Positions 25,600 through 38,900 of a DNA stretch of 64,000 bases are shown piece by piece; within the stretch, counting starts at the first letter, position 1, and each line of letters begins with the position of its first letter. The notes beneath the pieces are model-generated. The model ran no database searches, was not told the DNA's origin, and was given only the letters and a program-made list of their open reading frames with translations. The position numbers and the translations under genes are program-made. The stretch comes from Strix aluco (Eukaryota; Chordata; Aves; Strigiformes; Strigidae), in assembly GCF_031877795.1 (NCBI RefSeq), contig NC_133933.1:27352529-27416528 (forward strand). The letters are read 5' to 3'.

Positions 25600-28200
25600 A
25601 ATTTATATCCTTTTATCTTTGTTAATGGGACTACAGTTGCATCATATATTTATGTCCCATTTTACTTTTCACCATTTCTTTCCTTTTTAAAACATACTGT
25701 AAGGATTATCTGCTTTAAACATGTGTTCTTGTAGTGCATAGTATTGTGCTGCTGAGAAGAAAATATTATTAATATCTATATAAAGCCTAGAGAAGAACAG
25801 AGGCAAATTGTAAAATAGTTTACAGAACTGATTCTTACCCTAATCATTCAGAAATAGTTTAGTAGAGAATCAGTGACTTGGAATATTTCTATGATCAGTG
25901 CTTATTCACTATGTAAAATGATTCCTGCTGACCTTGGTGGGTTTTGGAAAAGGTTCTTGGAGTGGCAGAATGGAAACTAGAATGAGATCCATGATCAGTA
26001 AGATTTCAAGAGACTACGTGTAATTATTTTTAACCATTTTGTTAAAGGTTTCTTTTCTGGCAATTGTAAATGGGACAAATTTATGCAATTAATTTTGCTT
26101 TTTTAGGTTCTAATAGTGAGTAATATTCTAATGATTCATTATTTGAAATTCTTCCTAGAGCAAGTTCTGCAACTAATACCTTTATTCATATACAGAACAA
26201 CATTTTTAATCACATGAACATATTTTTGCCAAAGTAGGTCTTTGCTCTGCAGTTTTTCACAGGCAGTTTATTACAAATGTTTAATATTCAAAACGTCTTT
26301 GTAATGGGAGACGTAAGTCACATGATACTTAATACTGAATTGGTAACGATAAATATTCCTACCCATATAACCATTCTAAATGATTCTTAAGCCTATCAAG
26401 GATAAATATAATAAATTTTGTACGTATACACCTGTAAAGTTTGCTTTGCTTTAAGGTTGTTATTCTGCAATGCTTTCTACCAGAAAATGAATTTTTTTTA
26501 AATATTTATGAAAAAGGGAGCTCAACGTAATTAGAACACAGTTCTGAAATCAATTGACTTCAGAAAAAATGAACTCATGTACTAGGTTGTCTTTGCATAA
26601 ATAACTTCTTTACAGAAAAGATGAGATTAGGCTGTCAATTGGATCAAAATCAGTTTAAAATGGATTATAATTCCTCTAGTAGATTTCCAATGTGAATGAA
26701 AATGAAACAAGTAGTAGTGAAGAAGGTTCTCCTAATAAGAAGTCTTATGTCTGACCAGCTTTCTGGAGAAGTTTTACTGCTCTCCACAGAGCAGTAGTTT
26801 TCACTTCATTTTGTATCTCTAAACAGGCTGGAAAAAGGTATCAATGTTACTTAGCTGCGATGCAAATAAATATTCATAACAATGGCACATGCATAGCTAA
26901 TTGAACAGTTTTTGTTAATATTATACTAGATATTCATGGACATGTGCCTTTTTCTATAATGAAAATACTGCCTAAGGCTAGCTTTGTTTTTCTTGTCAAG
27001 AACAATTTATGTGCTTTCATTTAAATGAATATAAACTTCTATTCTCATGACAAAATAATTCACCATTAATTTGGGTAAAGAATTTCTTTATTCCCTTTGT
27101 GGTTCATTTTTATTGAAAAAGAGAAGCCTAAATATATCTCAGAATTTTTCTCTATGCATTCTGTCTAATTTCTGTAATAACTGGCATGAATATGTAGGGA
27201 TTTCAGTGATTACTTGCTAAGTAAATATGATATGGGCATATAAGATATTTTAAATTAATCTGAAAATAATTTTCTTGAAATAATTCTTTCACAGATGTTT
27301 TAATTCATTGTTTTACACAATTTAGGAATATGTACATTAAAAACACTGCTCTTCCCTTTTCTTTATTTCCTTTTCTTGTTTTGATTCTTGCTCTATTATA
27401 TGTAGCTGAGATTCTGGTCCTCAAGAATGTTTCAAAAGGTGAAGCAAGCTAAAGTAAGGTAAAGGCAGATATCACAAATGTAACTGAAAAAAAAACATAA
27501 CGTGGATGGAGACATTAGCTGCTGAGAAAGGGCTGAGGGTTTTTCCCTTCCCTTTATCAGGTAGCAAAGTATATATATCGCTTCTTTCATGGGACTCTTA
27601 TTTTCTCATCTTATTAACTGTTTACACATTCTTCTCATTTAAATTTCAGTGATGTTACTTAAAGGTAACAAATGATGCTAAGCACTGATTTAACTAATGA
27701 ATTAATTCAATTCAGATGGCAAATTAAGGTTGTCTAGTAAATAGAATATAACTCTTTCTAATAGAAGAATGAACCTCAGGCTACTCTGCTGCCTGTAACA
27801 CCTAGGTTATTGGCTACATTATGATTCTTTCACAAAGTGCCTAAATTGCAATTCTTGGCAATGCTCTTTTAATCAGGTGCTGATACCCACTACGCAGTTC
27901 AAGCAGCTAAAGGGGAAAAAGGCAAATGTAGGAAAAGCAGGTAAACATTAGCTATTAGTGGAGATGGTGGATCTAAGGCTATATAGTAGGGAAGATCTTA
28001 TTTTAAAATTACTTTTCAGTGTTATAAATTAGTACTTTAAAAATATCCTGTATTTGGCTTTCAGGAGTAATAAGCTCCAAACAGTGTTTTTTCAGGTAAT
28101 TATAATGCAAGGCGTTATATGCTCTCATAATGCAGAGCTGCAGTGACTCCTTGGTATGTTCTCTTTTGGATTTGGGAGCCTTTTTCTAGCCATGAGAAAT
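25600..28200. other. Extremely AT-rich repeat-free block, candidate conserved non-coding region
   Basis: For about 2.6 kb the sequence is very AT-rich and has no open frame longer than 60 codons on either strand. It contains no interspersed repeat I recognise, yet it is not low-complexity. Many transcription-factor-like words occur, for example ATGCAAAT (26860-26867), ACAATGG (26879-26885), TAATTGAAC, ATTTAAATGAAT and CTAATGATTCATTA. Such texture is typical of clustered conserved non-coding elements around developmental genes, but I cannot see conservation from a single sequence. This call is an inference. Confidence 0.35.
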
Positions 28201-28682
28201 TAGTTAATTGTGAAATCTGTTCAATCACAGCTATCTCTTCTGAGCAAGTGAGGTGACATTTTCTTTGCAATGCATAGCCTTACCTCACACTGGATTTGAG
28301 ATGGTGTCTCAGTAAATAAGCCACCTTCATTCTTCTGCTACCAACATCATATAGACCATGCAGACATTAATTATTTTGGAAAGCTAGAGAGGGAGAGGGT
28401 TTCCCATTAGGAAGGGTCAATCTAATGTGATTGGTATGGCCCGTGGCTCATGTTGCCTTTAAGTTCAGAGAAGCTATTTTCAGTTAAACATATGCTGCAT
28501 CCTGACAACCTGCATAGTCTGCGCACATCTGAGTGTACAGAATATAAGTGTGATACTGAGTTTAGGAAAATTAAAATGATGAGACCAAATGGGGTATGTT
28601 TTGGAATGCCAGATCTTTAGAAAAGCTCTCTGATCTCTGGACCAAAAGGGCTGACTTGCTTGTGGCTTGCTATTTCTCTTAC

Positions 28683-28699
28683 AAAAAAAAAAAAAAAAA
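28683..28699. repeat. Poly-A run (A17)
   Basis: A17 is followed by CAAAACCAAAACC. It could be the tail of a retroposed sequence, but the upstream text matches no gene or repeat known to me, and no flanking target duplication is evident. Confidence 0.95.
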
Positions 28700-31600
28700 C
28701 AAAACCAAAACCTAGATGGAAGGTGACATGGAAAGCTTTCTCTGAACAGGACAGTAAGAAAATCAGAAGATTGTTAGAAAAATTAATTTAAGAAAAGGGC
28801 ACTTAATCTTTTACTTAGCACTTGCCTCTATTAACTAGTTTTCTAACCACATGACCATAATTGACAGGGGTCTTTTTTTCTGTATAAGAATTACTGTAGA
28901 TGGAAAGAGTTGGATTTTAAGTAATTCTTAAAGACCATTATCCACCCATACAGGAGTAATACAGCTTGAAAAAACAGAAAGACTTAAGCATTCTAAGGTT
29001 TGGGTTTCTTTCTTCTTTCTTTTTTTTTCCTTATTTCTATTTTTGTAAGTGAACAAGTGCAGTAGAACTTCCCAAGTAGCTTCAAAAATTAGAAGATTCT
29101 CTGGATGCTCCTAGTTTGCAAAGTGAGGGAGAAGGGATCAGATGTGAGCTACAATGAATCATGATTGACCCATTTTCACGTTTCTGTTCCTTTCCTATTC
29201 TTGTTAATACACTGCTTTGACAATATCTATAATTCTAAGAATGACTTCAGGATTGCTGTCCTGAATGTCACCACATCCCTTCTCCATGCTCCCCCCACCA
29301 CCACCACCATGTTTCCTGTTGTGTTCAGCATTTCTAATTTCACTTCTCTCACAGAAAAATATACTCCTTTCTGGTTTATAGGTTCATCCCTTTAGTAATG
29401 CAAGGCATGTTTTATGGCTTAACAGATCATTTGGAAAATGGGAACCTGCATGGGGTGGAGGGAATGTGCCATGAGTTGTCCCAGACCAGACAAGGTCCAA
29501 AGCAGCATAGAACATTCCCAGCAGCTCCAGCCAGGAGCAGTTCTGTCACAGGACCCAGCTCCAGTCTGGGGCAATACAGGACAGAAGAAAACAAGACCCT
29601 TCTCATGGCCAACATTTCCTCCCCAAAGGTTTCCCCATCCAACAGAAACCTGAACAGATGCAAACTTTTATGATGATATGTAACAGTGCCACCTGGTGAT
29701 TTTTCCATCACCAGTGAGACTTTTAAAGTGTTCTTGGCCAACTTCAGATCCCTTCATGTCAATGGGAGTTTATTTTTAGTGGATTTTCAGGAGACTCTTG
29801 GAAGTGCTGGCTTGTTTGTTTTCCATACATTGTAAATATCATCCCTTCTCCTACTCTTACCCAGTCTTGGGTTTTGTGTCATTTGGCTTCCAGTCTAGCA
29901 AGTGGTATAATTGCACTGGGCTATTTGTATTTAGGTGGGTAGCTACACAAACAAATAGAAAAAGGGGCTGATTCAGATTCTTCAAGACTGGATCATGAAT
30001 TGAAGGTCTCCAGGAATGGAGAATGCTTTGTAAACAACACTGGGTACTGATACGAAGCAATAACTCTGTAAAATCTTTAATTGAGTCAGATTTCATGGCA
30101 TTGCTTTGCTCTATGTTAAGAGAGGTAAACCTGCAAGTATTCCACAAGAGTTGCTGTGTTTTCAGACTAATGAAGGTATGTTAGCAACATGCAGATGTAT
30201 ACTTCTTCCAAATCAATGGTCATATTTCTCAATTCAAGTTGCTGAAACTGTCCAGACTGTCTAAAACAATAAAGAATTTTACCATATATAGTGCATAAGA
30301 ACATGTTCACATAGCTTAATGTAAAATAAAGGGCTTATTATTAATCCCTGTAAGACATTGTTGCATCTTACTGCCTGTCCAAATTCTTCCTGTAAAAGCT
30401 ATTTAAATCATACTTCAGAGAGAAACTGTATATTTGGCAGAGAAGCGTTTTACCATCAGCAAACAGAAATGTATTTTTGTGTAACATATCAGGAAAATAT
30501 TTGTGTACAGCAAAGGCAGGAAAGTTGCATATAATTCATTGTACAGAATAGAAAGCTGAATGCACACTGCTGCATCCTTTGCTAAAAGAACCGTTGTCAT
30601 CAGCTGTTAATCTTGTGTACAGTTGAGGACTGAATTTGATTCTTACTGTAGCTACTCTCTTTTTCACAGTCAGGCATACTGGGAAGAAGCAGATCTGTAA
30701 ATGGATTATGTTATTTTCATTACATACAGCACACTGGCTGGTTTTGGTTTTATTTGTTGCATGGTTCCATGCAGTAACAAAAACTGTAGATCTCCTGATA
30801 CTCCTGTCATTGGACACACTAGATTTGAAGTAGGAATCTAATTAAAATGTATTCTTGTGATTTTAATATTGTTTCACTCATTTATTTATTTTTTTAACTC
30901 CTTAAAAGGAAAAGCAATACTGATGAGGATAGAGACCCTGTCTGGAAAGCCATACCCATTTGCATCTGATGTTACCTTCATGAGTATCCTTAGATAACAC
31001 CTCATCATTTTACAGATCTGCTTTCCCATCTGATAAATGGGAACAAGGAGGCCAGTCATCTTTAGCAATGTGCCCAGAAACTTGCTGATGGGAATGTTAT
31101 ATCTCCTTGCTTCAGTTAGTTTACAAAGCAAAAAGTATTGGACAACAGAATTCATATTCTCCTCTCTTCTGCAGGGCTGCCAATAGTCATGGCAAGTGAC
31201 AAACAGGAGAGTAGTTCTGTGACTCCTGTTTCTGTGAAACTCCTGTCCCACCTACTTGGAGAGAGGTGTTTTATGGAGATTTGTTTGTTCGTGGCCTTCC
31301 CAGGCCACGAAAACTTGTTTCTATGCATCTTAGGAAAAACAGCAAAAGCTCAGTGTTTTGCTTGTTTATGAATCCCACTGCAAACAGATTAACAGCCTAA
31401 GTCAAATTCATCACCTCAGACTGCATTAAGAGTGCTATACCATCACACCATTTAATGATGTCTTTTATGGTCACAATAAGATATTTATAATGAGAGACTT
31501 AAACTTTCATGTTTCTTAATTAAAGAGATTTTCTAAACTAGTTGTAACCTGCATTTGGCCTTATGATGCCTCCCAGAATAACAATGATCTACCAGTTAAT

Positions 31601-34428
31601 ATGTAAGGGCTCACTACTGATTGTTGCTCCTCTTCTTCTGCATATTAAGTAGTGTTCATTAATTAATATTCAGCTTGGTTGCTTCTTGCACACAGGACAT
31701 CATCTTTGCACTGGGTTCCCAGTAGACAAAAGAATAATTGTAGTTTAAATGAAAAGCTTTAGAGATCCCTTTGAGTGGGGTGTTAAGATTACAAACATGA
31801 AGAAGAGTTCAGGGGCTAAAGAAATTTAGGAATTTTTTTTATTGCAACAAAAATGTGGCTCTAACTAGTCTGGTTTGGAAAGTCAAGCTACCTATATCTG
31901 TATGAATGCCTTAAATATATTCTTTAGGGCCTTATCTGTAGAGAAACTGCACCAAAGATAACTGAACTAGTTGAAATTACACTTTCAGGTATTTCAGTAC
32001 ATCTACATTCCCACTCATTTTTTTCCAGCATAACACTATATTTTTAGGACTGGTTTGAAAGATATCTCTCTTTTTTTACTATGTCACTTAGCTGATATGC
32101 ACTTATATATGAGATCTGATTTATCTGGTTTCCAGTTTGCACAGATGAGATCAAAGTTTCCAATTCAAATCTATTTCTTGATGAGCTGAAGAATAAAACA
32201 CTGTACACAATCACTTTTGTGTCTTTCAACTAATCGTTTTGCCAAGACAATCGGATGGCAAAAGCAGTTTAGCTTGATAACTACAGAAATTCTGAAAAAA
32301 AAACCCACAGCAGCTCATCCCAGCACTAGCCCTTCCGACAGTTAATACTGAGTGCAAATGTGTGTGTTATATTGGAAACATTGATTCTACAGTCATTTTC
32401 TTTATTTAATTAATGTGATTCATTTCTACAGAAATAACATTATTAACATGCTCCAATACTCAAAGCAAAAGTTGTAAATAGATATGATTTTGAGTGTGTG
32501 TGTCTGTGAAACTAACCCACAAAACACACACGCACATTTATCCTGCATTCAAACATCCTCCAGCTGCTGAAGAATTTACAGCCACAACCCTACACTGCAG
32601 TCTGACCCTAGTCTTGGTCTCATAAAAGCTAATAAAAACACATACATTAAAAAATTTGCCTCACCAGAAACTTAAAGTTTAGGGGTCTGTGCAGTCACCT
32701 ACAAAGGTGCAACTGCATGTTAGTTTCCTTATTTTTAAAGTAGCTCACTGTCATGGGGCCAGAGATTTTTTTATTGTTGTTTATTTGCTTGCACTTTTTT
32801 TCCCCCTCTTTTTTTTTAACAATAAGTCTCCCTTTGGGACATGTCACTTGAAGCTTGTGTTTGTCATGCTCCTGGTGCAGGGAAAAAACACACTAAATTC
32901 AATCTTTAAATTAAGCTGTAACCAAGCTTGTATATTCATTAGAGGAGAAAAATTCTCTTCTGAGAAGTTCAAATTGTTTATTGATTTTCATTTCTGTGTT
33001 CAAGTGAAGCTTGAGTAAGTCTGTCTCACTGCAGTCCCTCTGGGGCAACACTGCCAACAAGTGCATCACATTTCAACCCAAGTGAGCAACAAAAATCTGA
33101 GAATTCCTTTAAAACTATATTAATAAATAGTTAGAGGGTGAGATTTCCAGTTCAATATAGCTGATTCTTTAGCAAAAGGAATAACACCCTTGAATTGCAG
33201 GCTATAAATGACAATCCTCTTGAAAAGCCTTAAAGTAAAATCAGGTGAGTGGAAAGTGCAGTTATGGCATGCTGTTTGCTGAGTGGGAGGATGGGGGAAG
33301 TACAGAGCGGAGGGAGGAGCTGCTACATTTTTCTTAAAATTTTGTAATATCATATTGACCCAATTCTGTTCAGCTGTAACCATCTTGTGAGTCTCTCAGT
33401 GAGGAGAAAAATACACACAATAGTAGTTACCGACACTTTCTTTTTTTATTCTTTTCTTAAGAACACATTTCAACTAACAAACAGCTACTTGGGAAAGTGT
33501 ATAACTGGTACTGCTTAGAGAAACCTAGAGCCTGTCTTGGAGGTGGATTGACTACGTCTCAATTTTCATGGTACTAGCGTCTCTTGCAAACCATGTACAT
33601 AGCACACTGCCTAGTAAAAAGTATGCTGAGCTATTTGTCTTCAGTTTCTCAAGGTTAATTTTGATTAAGAAATCTAATTAAATTACTTTGAATTTATTAA
33701 ACATGTTGTCAGATTTTCACCAGGATGGCATTTTTTTACCCCTTTCCTTTCCAAGTTACTATGTAGGTAGGAAGAACTTTTTTTTAAAAATAAGACATGT
33801 TTGTACATTCTAGTCTTGTTGATGGTTAGAAACAGTTTGTGTCAGCAATGTGTGATAAGACAATGAAAGATAATTCCAGTTTCTCTTCATAAAGATAAGC
33901 AAGCAAGCAGTATTCCATGCTGGAACAACAGAACATACTAATTCAAATACATAGAGGATCCCCCTATCCAATCCTCTCCTTTTGGGCTGTATAACTTCCA
34001 AGTAGAGCTGATATTCCTGTGGTTACACACTGGTTTTCTTCCCTCTCCCACTTCCCACCACAGGCTGTGTGTATTTGTGGAGCCTTTGTGAAGCAATTCT
34101 TGGCCAACAGTAATGCAACAAATGGGCTGGCAGAGAGGAAATTATGAGATGACGTTTTAAAATATGGACGGTATGTTCAAACTTTTATAATTTCAAAGCA
34201 TTCTGTGCCTTTTTTTTCTCCTGAGGTATTCGTGTTGCATGTAGAATGTGAGGGTTTGAAATATTAATTTCAAATGGCTGTTGATTAAATCATAATGGTA
34301 AAGTCATCTATTTTTGAAAGCTCTAATTCAGACAAGATTTATTCAAGAAAAATTAAAATAAGATTCTAAAACTTGCTCTGAAGATTAATTTTTTTTTTAA
34401 GAAGGAAAATTTGAAAATGCCTGAGTAA

Positions 34429-34478
34429 TGACTTTTAATTACCAAGTGATTTTAAATGCCAAGTGATGACTTTTAATT
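34429..34478. repeat. Symmetric A-B-B-A motif pair (TGACTTTTAATT / CCAAGTGAT)
   Basis: TGACTTTTAATT occurs at 34429-34440 and again at 34467-34478. Between them CCAAGTGAT occurs at 34442-34450 and 34459-34467. All copies are exact and on the same strand. CAAGTG is the core of NKX2-type homeodomain sites, and TTAATT contains a homeodomain TAAT core. It may be a compact enhancer module or the remains of a local duplication. Confidence 0.55.
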
Positions 34479-35885
34479 CCATTTAATTTTTTCAGCCAAA
34501 TTATTTAGGCACTTTTCAAAACCCTCAACTCCCCATTGTTTATGCATAGGCCAGAAGAAAAAGCAGTCGGGTTGTTAGTACTGACAAACTGCTAAACACC
34601 CCATTCGCTTGGAGACAGAAGTTCAGTTTCCAAAGCTGAAGGACATTTCCTCCTTCCCTTTTTCCTACCCCTCCTTCCTTTTTTCCCAGCAGACAGACTT
34701 TGGCTGCCCATCAGCAGCTTCAGGTTCCATCTAGCTCCAACTGAGTTGTTTCTTCATCTGCTGTCTTTGTTTCTTACTGACCCTGTGCTTCATCATTCTC
34801 TTGCATTGCTCTTCTCATGGATTAAGATGAGGAAAAAATATGGATGTCCCTGCTCTCATGTCTCTGATGATGCTTCAGCTACTGCTAGTTGTGCTGAAGG
34901 TTCTCTCCATTCAATCTTGGAGCTGTTCTATTATATAAATATATACATATACGGTGTGTGTAAATGTTCCTTGGAACAGACTTTTGAAAATGTGTCTCCT
35001 ACATCTTAAGTATTTGTCTGTTGGAATATTTGTTATAATGAAGAGTTGTATATACACAAGAGATTAGCTGGGCTAATAGTTTGATAGTTATGCTTTCAAC
35101 CAGTTTAGCCAAGGAACCTCGGCTGGGTCTTGCATGTTCCAGAAAACACTCCATATGTAAACTGTGGGCAATTCTGAAATAGCAAAGTTACAGCCAAAGG
35201 AGCTGAAGGAGAAAGAGGGATGTTCAGTCCCTCGTCAGCTATTCAGGAATTTTAAAACTTTTCCAGATAAAATGTTAACCATAAGGTTTATAGATCACCA
35301 TGAACACTTCTGATAGTAGTAGCATTTCACTTTCCAGTTGAAAACAAACAGCATTTTGCTGGAAAATTTCCAGAATAGTACTACTTAGTGTCACAATGAC
35401 AGACTGGTCAAATGAATCTGCAAATCCAAAAGTGAGGGAAAGATAGAACTGAAATGAAACTCTGTGCATGTCCTCTATCTAGCAGGCAAAATAAAAAGTG
35501 TCACTAAGAAGCCGATGGTTGCAAAATCTCATTGGTTTAACTTCATTGGTTATGATTTACTGGGCTCTGTATTTCTCTGCTCCTATACATCACTTGTCTG
35601 TCTGATGTTTCTCACTTATTCTAGATCATTCAGGTCTGTTGATGGATCTCTTTGTTGATCTGTTGTAAATGTTGACATCTAAATTTTAAAGAATGTTTTA
35701 TGAACAATGACTCCAATAACACTACTGCTTGTATGCAGCTTTCACACGGGTTTTGAAAGTCCATGCACAATCACGCAGTATTACAAAGTAATAGTTCACC
35801 AAGCCTGAGGTCTCCTGGAGACACCGAATTCACCAAAACTTTTACGAGAATTATGAGCTGGAAAGAATGATCTGGACTCTAATCT

Positions 35886-35930
35886 CCCCCTCGCTTCCCC
35901 CCCGCCCCCCCATCCCCCCCCCCATCCCCC
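35886..35930 (-). repeat. C-tract cluster; G-quadruplex motif on minus strand
   Basis: Five C runs (35886-35890, 35897-35903, 35905-35911, 35914-35923, 35926-35930) are separated by short loops. On the minus strand this gives at least four G runs of five or more with loops of 1-6 nt, a textbook potential G-quadruplex. On the + strand it is a potential i-motif. It lies alone in AT-rich DNA with no promoter features nearby. Confidence 0.8.
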
Positions 35931-38900
35931 ATCTTAATTTTTCTCATGGAACACAATGTTCAGAGGCATTTTGGAACTCTTTTGGATTGCCGCATACCAG
36001 AATTAGTCTGCCAAGCTGGCATATAGCTGAAGGAAAATTTAGAATTTCTTGAAATGGCAAGGTGGTTTGAATGGTGAATGGCCTGTTTAAAGGAGCTAAT
36101 CCAGTGTAGGAGGTAGTATATCTTTCCACTTCTTCGAAGAATTGATTCAACCACATTAGGTGCACATGGAGAGTGCCAAATTGCTTTGCTTTACATAAAT
36201 GAAAACATTTAGAAAAGAAGTTGCTTCTTTTTTCCCCTGAGTCCTCCAGAGAAAATGTGTTATCTCCATCCACTTTGAGCAATGACTTAGGTCCCACCAG
36301 CCCATCACACTCTGAGATGGAGCTTGGTGAAAGCATTTCCTTTCTCACAGGTCTCTGTCTCCTGTTCTTCCCTTAACAGCCATTTGCTGCCATTAACTGG
36401 ACGCTTCCAAACACCTCCAAAGTCCTACAGCATCTGGTCCATGGGCCAGATGCCATAAATGCTAATTTGTGCTGGAGAGAGCCCCAAATCCAATTATTAC
36501 TGCTTAAGGACAGATTTATTTTCCCTTCTCCAATGTTATTTGTTCCTATGCTATGGTTTTTGGCCTCATAAGGCTAAACTGCTCAGAGTAACCTAGATGT
36601 ACAAAACACACCAAGCTTCTTCCCATAGCACTTTGTTACATGTTGTCTATCAACTAGATGTATGACTAGTGACCGAGATATAGGATATCTGGGGTTTTCT
36701 GTTGAATTGTTTGTTAAAAAATATCTAGATTACTGTTGATTCATTTTGTTCTTCTTTTAGATGAGTAACGGATGGGGTTTGTTTATTTATTTAGTGTAAC
36801 TTAAAGTTTGCATTTTAATGTTGAAGGGAAATATTTGTGTGACTGTGTCTTCTCCAGGATAATGATCTTTCAAAAGACCTTATTGAAAGGCAGATGACAA
36901 AAGGGGGAAGGAGAAGGATTCTGATAAAAGGCCCTCTCTGTATTTCAGTAAATAGTTTCAAGATCCTCTGTTTCAAACATTAGCTAACTTCTCTTTTTTA
37001 TCAGCTATGACTCCTTTTTCAGTCTTTTCACATATATAGGTTGGTTTTTTGAGGTTCTGGGGGGAAGTAATTTTATTCTCTAAATATTTTAACTTCTCCT
37101 CCAAAACTTCTGTTCCTTTCCATGCATTGTCAGCTGTCTTAAAGTCTCGTGCTTATCTCTACTCATCCCCCTCATCAGCCTTGAAAGTGTACACGATGGT
37201 GATACTGTCAAAGCACAAATTTTCTTTGGTGCAAAGCACTGCACAAGTCCCCATCTGCTGCCTGGTGTGTGAGGGCTTACTTGTCATTAAAAAGATTGGA
37301 TTTTTTCAGAAATCAGTTTTCATAAGAGTCTGCCAGCCAAAAATTAATTCCATCATGCACTGAAAGCTCTTGGGCCTAATACTTGCTGATTTCCATGAAG
37401 ATTCCCTGATTTACACCCTGAGAGGTGAGGGGAATCAGAATGTCAGTGCGTAATGTCTTTAATATTAGGGGAGATACCGGGGATCTAGTTCCATCAATCC
37501 GAATTCTGCCAGGCAAGTGTCTCGAAAGTAACTTTAAAAACAAAATGTTTCTTGGAATTAAAGTCACCTTAGATTAGGTGAAATAGGCAAGGACATAAAT
37601 TTTAAGTTTCTATTTCACAAGGAAGCTTGTTTAGTTGCTTAGTATCAGAGACTTCTAATTACTTTGGATATAAGCTTTTCACTCTTCCAATCAGTTCATA
37701 CACTACTACTTCTACTAGTACAAAGATCTGCCATATGTTTTTACACTGAGCATGTTAATCTGAACACTGACCTTCACAGCGTTGTCACTGGCTATGCTCA
37801 AAGCTGACTTTGTGGGAAGCGTTTTCATCGGTGGTGTCAAAAACCTTCAATAATTAAAGTTACTATCACATATGTACATTTTTTTTCTTTTCTTGTAATA
37901 AAAGAAGTCTCCTCTAGAGCAAACAAAGAGAGAAAAAATTAATTGATCTGACACTTGAGCTGAGAAGACATACTTTAAGGAATACCACTTAAAGGAAAAG
38001 GAAGTTTGGAGTCTCAAATAATTAAAATGAGAATTTGGCCAAGCAAGTGAAGGCATTTTCTTTCAACGTACTACTTCACGTAGGCTTGCAAAGTCTTTCC
38101 ATATGTCTCATATTGCTGGACCTTATTTCTGAACTTTAGAAAAACAGCGGGATTAAGCTTAGAGTACCTTTTTCTATGAGAGAGGCAATAAAAATACAAT
38201 TAAAAACATGCAATTTTATTCAGGATGTGTGTGGTATAAAGAATTTTATTTCCATTTCAGCCTGCACGTGCTTGTTCTCTTTTCTGTAAATCTTTGGTAG
38301 ACTTTGAAGTTATAAAGGGAACTCCTCATTTGCATCTTCAAAGTACATTGCCAATTACCAATACCTAAAATTCTTAATACAGCTCTTCTATAAAAGTAAC
38401 CACTACATTGTCTAAGGAAATTATATGAATATGGGAGAATATATTCCGATAAATTAATAAACACTTCAGAAAATGCAGGCTAAGGGGGGAAAAAAGGGGG
38501 AGGGGAGAGGACAAAAACAAAAGCACCCTCTGCTTTGGCAGTGGATTGATAATTAATGAAAGGATGAAACTCTTGCTATTAAAGCTTTTGAATATTCTTT
38601 TTTAGCCCTAACTGGTGGCAATTCTCTTTCTGAAAAGGAAGATCCTAAGATGCTTTGAGATATGTGCTATCTGTGTACCAGTCATGTTCTTCTACCTGTC
38701 ATTCTTATGTAGAAGGTATTTATTTTCTTATTTCATCAATTTGAACCTTTTATGTCTAGCTGTCAGTAGATGATATTTCAGGGCCCCCAAACCTTTATAT
38801 AAAGATGGAATTAGTCAAAAATATTTTACTAGGGGTTTTTTTTTTTTTAGCTAAACTTGCAATTTTTTGAGTACTATAAACTCCCTTTAAACAAACGAGA

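Larger units (their letters stand above)
28201..35884. other. Long non-coding AT-rich stretch
   Basis: No coding exon or RNA gene is supported; open frames reach 121 codons (30886-31251, minus) without domains. The segment contains A17 at 28683-28699, a short CCA trinucleotide run near 29285-29309, a 10-bp-arm hairpin at 31288-31311, and a TG/CA-rich pair near 32494-32537. It also contains the motif cluster at 34429-34478, reported separately. Confidence 0.6.

Noticed and set aside
26860-26885. SOX-OCT composite element
   Set aside because: ATGCAAAT and ACAATGG are present, but spacing (11 nt) and relative orientation differ from the canonical adjacent SOX-OCT arrangement.
28683-28699. Poly-A tail of a processed pseudogene
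   Set aside because: Upstream sequence encodes nothing recognisable and no target-site duplication was found.
31000-31060. MIR-like CATTTTACAGAT and CATCTGATAAATGGGAAC words
   Set aside because: The two words point in opposite orientations, so they do not form one element.
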